The notes under the pieces are model-generated. The model was not told the DNA's origin and ran no database searches. It saw only the letters and a program-made list of their open reading frames with translations. A program made the position numbers and the translations under genes. This document shows, piece after piece, positions 1 to 5,331 of a stretch of 6,427 nt of DNA (positions within the stretch are counted from its first letter, which is position 1; every line of letters begins with the position of its first letter). Location of the stretch: the NCBI GenBank assembly GCA_027457205.1, contig DAIDTM010000186.1:1-6427 (forward strand), read 5' to 3'. Origin of the DNA: Anaerolineae bacterium (GTDB lineage: Bacteria > Chloroflexota > Anaerolineae > UBA4142).

Positions 1-85
1 GCGCGGCGAGGAGCGTGAGTGTCGTTCGCAGCAGCGCCACGGCGATGAGAATGACAATCGACGACGCCAGCAGGCGAGTCTTCAC
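1..85 (-). CDS. N-terminus of an exported or membrane-anchored protein (partial)
   Basis: Only the first 28 codons are inside the window, and the gene continues past the left edge. I chose the GTG at 83-85 because an AGAGGTG Shine-Dalgarno lies at 91-97, five bases upstream, and a good promoter lies just beyond it. The peptide starts Met-Lys-Thr-Arg and continues with an almost unbroken hydrophobic run (Leu, Ala, Ile, Val), interrupted by an Arg-Thr-Thr near residues 20-22. This looks like a signal peptide or N-terminal membrane anchor. The reading frame stays open to the edge. No family can be named from so little sequence. It probably forms its own transcription unit downstream of the nitroreductase gene. 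Confidence 0.55.
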   Translation of the reverse strand, partial: MKTRLLASSIVILIAVALLRTTLTLLAA

Positions 86-103
86 CTGGTCACCTCTGGC
101 TTT

Positions 104-131
104 ATTGTAGAGGAGCGCGGGCGCGAGTCAA
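104..131 (-). promoter_or_regulatory. Sigma-70-type promoter for the left-edge gene
   Basis: On the minus strand, TTGACT (126-131) and TACAAT (104-109) are separated by 16 bases. Each box differs from the consensus at one position. Transcription would begin near position 97, giving a leader of only about 12 bases before the GTG at 85, so the Shine-Dalgarno would sit almost at the 5' end of the transcript. This supports the GTG start and separates the left-edge gene from the nitroreductase. Confidence 0.7.
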
Positions 132-149
132 GAGAGGATGCGGTACTAG

Positions 150-161
150 ACCGAATTCGGT
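150..161. repeat. 12-bp perfect palindrome after the nitroreductase stop
   Basis: ACCGAATTCGGT is a perfect palindrome lying two bases past the nitroreductase TGA. As RNA it could form only a four-pair stem with an AATT loop. No T-run follows in the direction of transcription, so it is at best a weak pause or terminator, or a protein-binding site between the nitroreductase and the next promoter. Confidence 0.35.
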
Positions 162-163
162 GC

Positions 164-688
164 TCACCACTTTTCTTGATGAATGATTTCGGTCAGCGGT
201 TTGCGTCCCATCGCAGCAAGCACCTCCGGCAGCGGCTTGCCTTCAATGGTGGGTGTGACATTGGGACGCGGGTAGCCAAATGCAATCGCCTGCTGCAATT
301 TCAGATTCTCGGGGACCCCGAGGATCTTTTTTGCGTCTGTCTCGTTGTGCATCGACGCAATGCAGGCACCGACGCCATCGCCCCACGCGGCGAGCATCAT
401 ATTCTCGATTGCGCGTCCGCTGTCGAAATCCGCGCGCGGCGTCGACTCGGTGACGATGATGATCGCGAAGGCGGCTTGACGCAAGTGGCTGGAAAATCTG
501 CCGCATTCCGCAAGACGATTCAATGTCTCGCCGTTTCTGACGACGATGAACTGCCATGGCTGGGTGTTCTTGCTGCTTCCTGCCCAACGCCCGGCTTCCA
601 GAATCCGCGTGATAATCTCGTCGCCGATGCTTTGCTCGGTGTACTGGCGTACGGCGCGCAGAGTTTTGATCGCGTGATAAACGTCCAT
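164..688 (-). CDS. Nitroreductase-family FMN-dependent oxidoreductase
   Basis: This 174-residue protein has the usual length of a single-domain nitroreductase. Members are cytoplasmic homodimers that bind FMN and use NAD(P)H to reduce nitro, quinone or other electrophilic substrates. The N-terminal FMN phosphate-binding region is visible as Leu-Arg-Ala-Val-Arg (residues 10-14). The ribose/isoalloxazine segment is Gly-Ser-Ser-Lys-Asn-Thr-Gln-Pro-Trp-Gln-Phe (37-47). Further marks are Glu-Asn-Met-Met-Leu-Ala-Ala (95-101), Gly-Asp-Gly-Val-Gly (103-107), Phe-Gly-Tyr-Pro (137-140) and a basic Arg-Lys-Pro-Leu tail. The ATG at 686-688 follows a CGGAG Shine-Dalgarno with an eight-base spacer. The gene lies 59 bases after the GH13 stop on the same strand and may be read from that transcript, as I see no convincing promoter in the gap. 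The substrate is unknown. Confidence 0.93.
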   Translation of the reverse strand: MDVYHAIKTLRAVRQYTEQSIGDEIITRILEAGRWAGSSKNTQPWQFIVVRNGETLNRLAECGRFSSHLRQAAFAIIIVTESTPRADFDSGRAIENMMLAAWGDGVGACIASMHNETDAKKILGVPENLKLQQAIAFGYPRPNVTPTIEGKPLPEVLAAMGRKPLTEIIHQEKW

Positions 689-716
689 CGTTATTACTCC
701 GAGTTTGTCAGGTTGA

Positions 717-729
717 GCCGCGAAGCGGC
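717..729 (-). repeat. Short GC hairpin between GH13 gene and nitroreductase
   Basis: GCCGC (717-721) and GCGGC (725-729) form a perfect five-pair stem around a three-base loop, in the 59-base gap upstream of the nitroreductase start. No T-run follows on the minus strand, so it is not an intrinsic terminator. It may be a REP-like intergenic repeat or an mRNA-stabilising hairpin at the end of the GH13 message. Comparison with other intergenic regions of the genome would be needed to call it a repeat family. Confidence 0.35.
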
Positions 730-747
730 GAAGTGCTCACGGTGACG

Positions 748-800
748 TCACAGGCGTTTCCGTGATTTTTTCTTTGCGCCCTTGGCGTCCTTGCGGTTCA
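748..800 (-). repeat. Repeat-derived basic C-terminal tail of the GH13 gene
   Basis: The last 16 or so codons of the GH13 gene encode Met-Asn-Arg-Lys-Asp-Ala-Lys-Gly-Ala-Lys-Lys-Lys and a basic end. The DNA under them shows 9-base units of the form GACGCCAAG, GGCGCAAAG. I recall this kind of short A/C-rich repeat as common in intergenic DNA of several bacterial groups. The ancestral stop may have lain upstream, with the gene later extended into such a repeat. This is inference from sequence style. Confidence 0.35.
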
Positions 801-2487
801 TGGGTTTTCGCTTCGGCGCGTCGGTCTGCCGCGCGGCGGCGAGCAGCCCGGCGACCTGGAACTTGGATTCTGCTTCCGCGCGTAGCAGTTTTTCCACGGC
901 ATCACCCCGCGCCGCGATTTCCTTAGCGGCAGTCGCCTTGGTCTGGCGCGGCGGCGCGGTGATCTCTACCACCGCGACCGCGAACGTCGCGGCGAGCCAT
1001 TGCTCGAACGCTTCTTGATTGAACCAGAGGATACCGTCCCAACGATTCACACGCAGGAACTGCTGCGCCACGTTGTCGTTTAGCAGCGCTTCGAGTATCT
1101 CGCTCACGCGCGGTGTCGCCAGCGCGTGCGGATGCGCGGTCAGAATTTTGATCGCGGTGACGGCTTGCCCCGCCGCGTCTTCGTCCAGCCCTAACGCGCG
1201 CAGCGTTTCCGCGATGATCTTGCCCAGCCGCCATTCGTCAATCCACGCGCGGCTGGTCAGCGCCGCGTCGTCCGCGCCGACGATTTGCCCAAGCGAATGA
1301 ACGCACAGCCAGCCGAACAACACACTCCAAAGCGTATCGTTGGCGTCGAGGAATTGCAGCGCGGTTTGATATTTGCGCGGGCGTGACGCAAAACGGTAGC
1401 GGGTAATTGGTAATTGGAGTAGCGCGTCCAGTTCGCGTCGCGTGCTCGCTGCAATCGCGACCTCGTCACCAACACCACCGGCGAATCGCTCGATCGCGCG
1501 GAGCAAACTGAACATCTTTTGCTCCGCTTCGTCGAGCGCGGCGGCGTTGACCGCGCCTTTCGGCTCGCGCACGCGGTTGCCAAGCAGCCAACGGAACATG
1601 CCCGGGTTGACGAGTTCACGGAAAGGCGCCAGCACCGGCTGGAGCACGAGTTCGTGCAGCGCCTCCTCGACGCTGGGCACGCCGCGTCCGTTCAAGTCTG
1701 CGGCGAGACGCGCGTACAGCCCCGCGTCGTCGCGTACCTCGCGCCAATCGAGAAAGACGTTGCGCTGGTACGCGTGCAGTTCGATGTACAAACCGCGTTC
1801 GCACAGCTCTTGGCTGCTCCGAATGTACTCCAAGCCATTCGCGAAATCGCGGAAGATCGCGAAATCGTTTTCGTCTGCGTGCAGTCCCAAGCCATCGCCC
1901 AGATTCTTTTGCGCGATTTGTTTCTCATCGCCGTTGCCGGTCTTGACCGCGTAGCCGACCGACGTCCGAATCCAGCCGCGCGCCTCGGCGAACTTGTTGT
2001 GGTAAACGATCAGCGACCGCTCGCCGCCCACGCGGTTTGAGTATGCAAAGACATCTTCGTTGACGCGCCCATCGGCGGTGAAGAAATCGTACAGCAAAAA
2101 GTTTTCGACGCCGGCGAAAAGATAGCGGCGGCGCAGGAGTGGAAAAATCTCGTGCGCGTGCCGCGCCACCAAATCGCCGTCGGGTTGCTCGTCGTAGTAC
2201 GCGCGCGGATATTCCATGCCATAGCGTTCGGTAAGCCCCTCGATCTGCCCGTGTCCGAACATCGGCAAGCCCGGCAGCGTCGCCATCAGCGTCGCAATGC
2301 CAAAATACTTGTCGCCCTTGCCGAACTGCTCGACCGCGGTCTTTTCGTCCGGGTTGTTCATGAAATTCACGTACCGCTTCAACACCTCGGGATCGAACTC
2401 GAGCGTGTTCTTCATTACCAGATGATAATCGGCGTTCTTTTCATCGCGCAGCATATTCATGAACGCGCTGTTGTAGACGCGATGCAT
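748..2487 (-). CDS. GH13 alpha-amylase-family enzyme, C-terminal part after in-frame stop
   Basis: This is the continuation, in the same frame, of the N-terminal part beginning at 4293. The ATG at 2485-2487 is only the first Met after the amber codon. It has no clear Shine-Dalgarno and lies in the middle of the catalytic barrel, so it is unlikely to be a natural start. The segment carries GH13 region IV as Phe-Met-Asn-Asn-Pro-Asp (the Asp is residue 47 here, 649 of the full frame). The usual end-of-barrel strand follows as Pro-Gly-Leu-Pro-Met-Phe-Gly-His-Gly-Gln (72-81). A segment with Ser-Leu-Ile-Val-Tyr-His-Asn resembles the beta-sandwich domain that follows GH13 barrels. About 400 further residues, rich in helix-forming sequence, match no domain I recognise. 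The end is strongly basic (Lys-Lys-Lys-Ser-Arg-Lys-Arg-Leu) and appears derived from repeat DNA. The stop is TGA at 748-750. Confidence 0.72.
   Translation of the reverse strand: MHRVYNSAFMNMLRDEKNADYHLVMKNTLEFDPEVLKRYVNFMNNPDEKTAVEQFGKGDKYFGIATLMATLPGLPMFGHGQIEGLTERYGMEYPRAYYDEQPDGDLVARHAHEIFPLLRRRYLFAGVENFLLYDFFTADGRVNEDVFAYSNRVGGERSLIVYHNKFAEARGWIRTSVGYAVKTGNGDEKQIAQKNLGDGLGLHADENDFAIFRDFANGLEYIRSSQELCERGLYIELHAYQRNVFLDWREVRDDAGLYARLAADLNGRGVPSVEEALHELVLQPVLAPFRELVNPGMFRWLLGNRVREPKGAVNAAALDEAEQKMFSLLRAIERFAGGVGDEVAIAASTRRELDALLQLPITRYRFASRPRKYQTALQFLDANDTLWSVLFGWLCVHSLGQIVGADDAALTSRAWIDEWRLGKIIAETLRALGLDEDAAGQAVTAIKILTAHPHALATPRVSEILEALLNDNVAQQFLRVNRWDGILWFNQEAFEQWLAATFAVAVVEITAPPRQTKATAAKEIAARGDAVEKLLRAEAESKFQVAGLLAAARQTDAPKRKPMNRKDAKGAKKKSRKRL
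1402..1417 (-). repeat. Intragenic heptamer repeat (CCAATTA type)
   Basis: Two consecutive GGTAATT heptamers plus a following GG (plus strand) form an AT-rich island inside otherwise GC-rich coding DNA. They encode Gln-Leu-Pro-Ile-Thr at residues 960-964 of the full GH13 frame. The unit resembles the heptanucleotide repeats that give Tyr-Gln-Leu-Pro-Ile-Thr-Asn peptides in some bacteria. It falls in the poorly conserved C-terminal region, where a short in-frame insertion could be tolerated. Confidence 0.4.
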
Positions 2488-2505
2488 CCCGAGCGTGCGG
2501 ACGAA

Positions 2506-2508
2506 CTA
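2506..2508 (-). other. In-frame amber codon splitting the GH13 gene
   Basis: On the minus strand the codons read Glu-Gly-TAG-Phe-Val-Arg-Thr-Leu-Gly-Met-His. Coding quality and frame continue unchanged on both sides. Region III of the catalytic barrel ends eight codons before the stop, and region IV begins about 50 codons after it. Relatives, as I recall them, have Tyr here, so a single C-to-G change of TAC (plus-strand G to C at 2506) would explain it. Possible readings are a recent nonsense mutation, a sequencing or assembly error, or suppressed translation. The base after TAG is T, which is not a known strong readthrough context. Confidence 0.85.
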
Positions 2509-4293
2509 TCCTTCCATCATCCAGAACGCCTCCGCGAGGAGAAGCGTATCCGGCGCTTCGACCGCGACGCGATCGACGACCTCACGCCAGAATTCCTGCG
2601 GCATCAGCGCGTCAAGTTGCGCGCGCGTCATGCCGAATTCCGCGCGCGAGGGAATCGCGCCGCCGGTGCCGGGTTCGGGAAACCACAGCCGCTGCAAATG
2701 TTTCTTCGCCAGCGTCATCGCCGCATCGAATCGGATGATCGGGAATTGCCGCGCGACGTGCAGAATCGTTTGGATCACCGCTTCGCGCACCTCGGGTTTC
2801 AGGTAATTCAACTGCGCGGTATCGTTCCACGGAAAACTCGTGCCGTCGTTGCCGTGGTAAATATATTTTTCTGCGCCTGTCCATTTGTCGACGCGCTTGA
2901 AGACCACTGCCGCGTCGCTGCGCGTGTAATAATGGTCTTCGAGGAAAATTCCGACGCGCGCATCCCACGATAAATCCGCGCCGTTGAACGTGTACGCTGG
3001 GAACGGGCTGTAATCGAGCGCGATGAACCAATCGGGATGCTCGATCACCCAGCGCGAGTCGATGCCCATGTGGTTGGGCACCATATCGCTGGCGAGGCGA
3101 ACGCCGCGCTGCCACGCGCGCGCTTTCAAATCCTGCAGCACCGCGTCGCCGCCGAGCGCGTCCGCGATCCGGTAATCAGCGAGCGAGTACGCCGAAGCGA
3201 CCGCGTCCGGGTTGCCCATCATCTGCTTGATGCGCCGCGACGCCGCGCTGCGCTCCCACACGCCGATCATCCACAAGCCGGTGAATCCCCAGCGTGCGAG
3301 TTGGTCGAGTTCTTCGTCCGGGATTTGATCGAGCCGCGTGATCGCGCGCGCATATTTTTTCGAGAGCTGATCGAGCCAGACGTAAATATTCTTCGCGATC
3401 AAAACGAGGTTCGGCATCCAATCGAGATCGGCGCTGAAGCGCTCGGGTTCGTACTCGATCCCGGCGTACCGAAAGGTGGGCACCGGCACATTCGCCGGTC
3501 CGCCGATGTCGAGGAAGACCGCGCCGCGCGTTTCTTCTGCGATCAAGTCAAGACTCGTCAGCAGGCGGGCGAGATACGCGCCGATCAGCGCGAACCAGCG
3601 TTTCGAAATGAATTCGAGTTGCGCGGCAAGCGAGTCGGGCGATGCGAGCGCCGGCGCGCGCAGCATATCGATCAAGTTCTGGTTGTCGGGACCAAAGCGC
3701 GGCTGGGTGTCAAAGAAATCGTGCAGCGAGGAGAGCAGGCGGAGGTATGCGGTCTGCGTTTCGAGCGCGGCGTCGTCGAATAGTTCGAGGTACGACGCGT
3801 ACGCCGGGTTCATGTTCGCGAGCCAGAGCATCACCATTTCTTCGAGCACGATCTGGCGGTTGGGCGTGCCGGCGGTCTCGCCGCGTAAATACGCGTTCAG
3901 CGGAATCTCGCGGCGATAAACGGCGAGCGGCGGAAACTCGGCGGCAAACCGGGTAAGCGCTGTGTCGACCGCGACGCTGCCCACGCGCGCGTCGAGCCAT
4001 TCGAGCGCGTCGCGCAGCGTGTCGCGGTTGACTTGCTCGCGGTATTTCGCGACGACGAGGTGCAAGATTTCATCGATCAAGCCCATCGCGTTGAGGTCGC
4101 CCGCGCGGACGGTTTGCTCTGGATGATGGACGAGGTCGCGCGGCGCGTTCAGTTTTTGCGCCAAATCGCGCGCGGCGCGGAAATCGGCAAAGATGACGTT
4201 GCCACTTGACGCGAAGAGCGCGGCGTTGAGCTGGTAGCGATCGCGGACGTGGCGGGCAATGTGGAATTCGCGGGACGCGATGAAAGGCGGCAT
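2506..4293 (-). CDS. GH13 alpha-amylase-family enzyme, N-terminal part ending at in-frame TAG
   Basis: Residues 1 to about 300 form an N-terminal region of no recognised family. The (beta/alpha)8 barrel follows, with Gly-Phe-Thr-Gly-Leu-Trp near 335 and an Ala-Tyr-Ser-Leu-Ala-Asp-Tyr stretch before a Leu-Gly-Gly. GH13 region I is Asp403-Met-Val-Pro-Asn-His408. Region II is Arg521-Phe-Asp523, the probable nucleophile. Region III has Glu588, the probable acid/base, in Ala-Glu-Ala-Phe-Trp. The frame then meets TAG eight codons later. GH13 enzymes act on alpha-glucans or related sugars by a retaining mechanism, and the exact substrate is unknown. Alone, this 595-residue piece lacks region IV and should be inactive. 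I chose ATG 4291-4293, with a GCAGGAG Shine-Dalgarno five bases upstream. The frame is open to 4446, but a promoter sits inside that extension. There is no signal peptide, so the enzyme is probably cytoplasmic. Confidence 0.82.
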   Translation of the reverse strand: MPPFIASREFHIARHVRDRYQLNAALFASSGNVIFADFRAARDLAQKLNAPRDLVHHPEQTVRAGDLNAMGLIDEILHLVVAKYREQVNRDTLRDALEWLDARVGSVAVDTALTRFAAEFPPLAVYRREIPLNAYLRGETAGTPNRQIVLEEMVMLWLANMNPAYASYLELFDDAALETQTAYLRLLSSLHDFFDTQPRFGPDNQNLIDMLRAPALASPDSLAAQLEFISKRWFALIGAYLARLLTSLDLIAEETRGAVFLDIGGPANVPVPTFRYAGIEYEPERFSADLDWMPNLVLIAKNIYVWLDQLSKKYARAITRLDQIPDEELDQLARWGFTGLWMIGVWERSAASRRIKQMMGNPDAVASAYSLADYRIADALGGDAVLQDLKARAWQRGVRLASDMVPNHMGIDSRWVIEHPDWFIALDYSPFPAYTFNGADLSWDARVGIFLEDHYYTRSDAAVVFKRVDKWTGAEKYIYHGNDGTSFPWNDTAQLNYLKPEVREAVIQTILHVARQFPIIRFDAAMTLAKKHLQRLWFPEPGTGGAIPSRAEFGMTRAQLDALMPQEFWREVVDRVAVEAPDTLLLAEAFWMMEG

Positions 4294-4324
4294 GTCTACT
4301 CCTGCCTGAAGAATCGTCAATCCT

Positions 4325-4353
4325 ATTGTGCCCCAACGCGGCTGGTTCGTCAA
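4325..4353 (-). promoter_or_regulatory. Sigma-70-type promoter of the GH13 gene
   Basis: On the minus strand, TTGACG (4348-4353) and CACAAT (4325-4330) are separated by exactly 17 bases. Transcription would begin near 4318, leaving a leader of about 25 bases to the ATG at 4293. This argues against a start at the more distant ATG (4446), which would lie upstream of the promoter. Confidence 0.65.
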
Positions 4354-4380
4354 GCGCCACGTGGTCAGGATTCTCTCGGT

Positions 4381-4392
4381 CGCGCCGGCGCG
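4381..4392. repeat. GC palindrome between the divergent promoters
   Basis: CGCGCCGGCGCG is a perfect 12-bp palindrome between the two divergent promoters. It could be an operator, but such palindromes arise easily in DNA this rich in CG, so the call is weak. Confidence 0.25.
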
Positions 4393-4404
4393 CAGCGAGG
4401 AAAC

Positions 4405-4433
4405 TAGGCAAAAATCGCGTTCTGTGCTATAAA
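4405..4433 (+). promoter_or_regulatory. Extended -10 promoter of the SDR-aldehyde dehydrogenase unit
   Basis: TATAAA (4428-4433) is preceded by TGC at 4425-4427, giving an extended -10 element. A weak -35, TAGGCA (4405-4410), lies at 17-bp spacing. Transcription should begin near 4440, about 28 bases before the SDR start codon. The weak -35 with an extended -10 suits a regulated promoter. Confidence 0.55.
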
Positions 4434-4445
4434 TGGTATATACCA
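4434..4445. promoter_or_regulatory. Putative operator, 12-bp palindrome at the SDR transcription start
   Basis: TGGTATATACCA is a perfect palindrome directly abutting the -10 box and covering the expected start of transcription, where a bound repressor would block initiation. The TGGT...ACCA arms match the style of sites bound by GntR-family (FadR subfamily) regulators. No regulator gene lies in the window, so the binding protein is unidentified. Confidence 0.45.
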
Positions 4446-4467
4446 ATCTTGCGCAGGAGAGACGAGG

Positions 4468-5241
4468 ATGAGACTCAAAGACAAAGTAGCTTTGATTACC
4501 GGCGCGGGCAGCGGCATCGGACGCGAGACGTCGCTACTCTTCGCGGCAGAAGGAGCGAAAATCGTTGCGGTGGACATCGCCGACGCGGCGGGGAACGAGA
4601 CGGTTGCTATGATCAAGAAGAATGGCGGCGACGCGGTGTACGTTCACGCCGACATATCGAAAGCCGCCGATTGCGAGAACATGGTGCGCGTCGCGGAGCA
4701 AACGTACGGCAAACTCAACGTGCTGTTCAACAACGCCGGCATCATGCACAGCGACGACGACAACGCGATGGCGACGAGCGAAGCGGTCTGGGACTTGACG
4801 ATGAACATCAACCTCAAGGGCGTCTTCCTCGGTTGCAAGTACGGCATCCCGGCGCTCAAGCGCGCCGGCGGCGGTTCGATCATCAACACCGCGGCGTTCG
4901 TCGCGCTCGTCGGCGCGGCGACGCCGCAGATCGCGTACACCGCGAGCAAGGGTGGCGTGCTGGCGATGACGCGCGAACTGGCGGTCGTCCACGCGCGCGA
5001 AAATATTCGCGTCAACGCGCTCTGCCCCGGTCCGCTCCGCACCGAACTGCTGATGAAATTCCTTAACACGGAAGAAAAGAAACAGCGCCGCCTGGTCCAC
5101 GTTCCGATGGGACGTTTCGGCGAGGCGAAAGAAATGGCGCAAGCCGCGCTCTACCTTGCTTCCGACGAATCGTCGTACGTCACCGGCACCGAGTTCATGG
5201 TCGACGGAGGCATCACCGCGGCGTATGTGACACCAGAGTGA
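4468..5241 (+). CDS. NAD-dependent short-chain dehydrogenase/reductase (SDR), catalytic Ser replaced by Ala
   Basis: This 257-residue protein has the length and layout of a classical SDR, a cytoplasmic Rossmann-fold oxidoreductase. The cofactor loop is Thr-Gly-Ala-Gly-Ser-Gly-Ile-Gly (11-18). Asp36 at the end of the second strand predicts NAD(H) rather than NADP(H). Asp62, the Asn-Asn-Ala-Gly motif (88-91), Asn115 and the Tyr157-x3-Lys161 pair are all present. The Pro-Gly-Pro cofactor loop and a C-terminal Val-Asp-Gly-Gly complete the fold. The residue aligned with the catalytic Ser is Ala143 (codon 4894-4896). The ATG follows AGGAG (4455-4459) by eight bases. The aldehyde dehydrogenase 90 bases downstream suggests an alcohol-to-aldehyde-to-acid route or related catabolism. 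The substrate is not determinable. Confidence 0.94.
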   Translation: MRLKDKVALITGAGSGIGRETSLLFAAEGAKIVAVDIADAAGNETVAMIKKNGGDAVYVHADISKAADCENMVRVAEQTYGKLNVLFNNAGIMHSDDDNAMATSEAVWDLTMNINLKGVFLGCKYGIPALKRAGGGSIINTAAFVALVGAATPQIAYTASKGGVLAMTRELAVVHARENIRVNALCPGPLRTELLMKFLNTEEKKQRRLVHVPMGRFGEAKEMAQAALYLASDESSYVTGTEFMVDGGITAAYVTPE

Positions 5242-5244
5242 AAA

Positions 5245-5325
5245 CATGCCAAAGATGCCAAATGACCAAATGTGCCAAAAGGTTTGGCAGATTTGGCTCG
5301 TTTGGCGCATTTGGCAAATTTGGAG
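5245..5325 (+). repeat. Inverted array of 9-bp GCCAAA units between SDR and aldehyde dehydrogenase
   Basis: Left-arm units begin at 5248, 5257, 5265 (ACCAAA, with 8-base spacing from the previous unit) and 5274. Right-arm TTTGGC units begin at 5283, 5292, 5301, 5310 and 5319 (TTTGGA) with exact 9-base spacing. The arms face each other around a three-base loop (5280-5282). The RNA could fold into one long hairpin of four 5-6-bp helices separated by small internal loops. No T-run follows, so it is not a standard terminator. The final unit contains the GGAG (5322-5325) that serves as Shine-Dalgarno for the aldehyde dehydrogenase. It may be a dispersed repeat, an mRNA processing or stability element, or a device that adjusts expression of the second gene. 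Confidence 0.7.
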
Positions 5326-5331
5326 TTTACG

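Noticed and set aside
742..751. GTGACGTCAC palindrome over the GH13 stop codon
   Set aside because: It is short and lies partly in coding sequence, with no promoter next to it. Chance is sufficient in this composition.
2485..2487. Independent natural start for the C-terminal GH13 part
   Set aside because: It has no clear Shine-Dalgarno or promoter, and it starts within the catalytic barrel between motifs III and IV. It is best read as the same gene interrupted by the amber codon.
2152..2973. Long plus-strand open frame opposite the GH13 gene
   Set aside because: It is antisense to clear GH13 motifs on the minus strand. Its composition is rich in Arg, His and Ala, as expected from the complement of GC-rich coding DNA, and it matches no family.
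3037..3783. Another plus-strand frame opposite the GH13 gene
   Set aside because: It is a shadow of the real minus-strand gene, with no start signals and an Arg/Ala-rich composition.
4294..4446. Extended GH13 start at the ATG at 4446
   Set aside because: A well-spaced promoter (4325-4353) and a strong Shine-Dalgarno support the ATG at 4293. The extension has no ribosome binding site and overlaps the divergent SDR promoter.
4534..5310. Minus-strand frame opposite the SDR
   Set aside because: It is the complement of an unambiguous SDR gene and begins inside the intergenic repeat, with no recognisable motifs.
5245..5325. CRISPR array or intrinsic terminator in the SDR-aldehyde dehydrogenase gap
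   Set aside because: The units are only 6-9 bp with no spacers and change orientation halfway, so it is not CRISPR. No T-run follows the hairpin and the next gene has its own Shine-Dalgarno, so termination is not supported.
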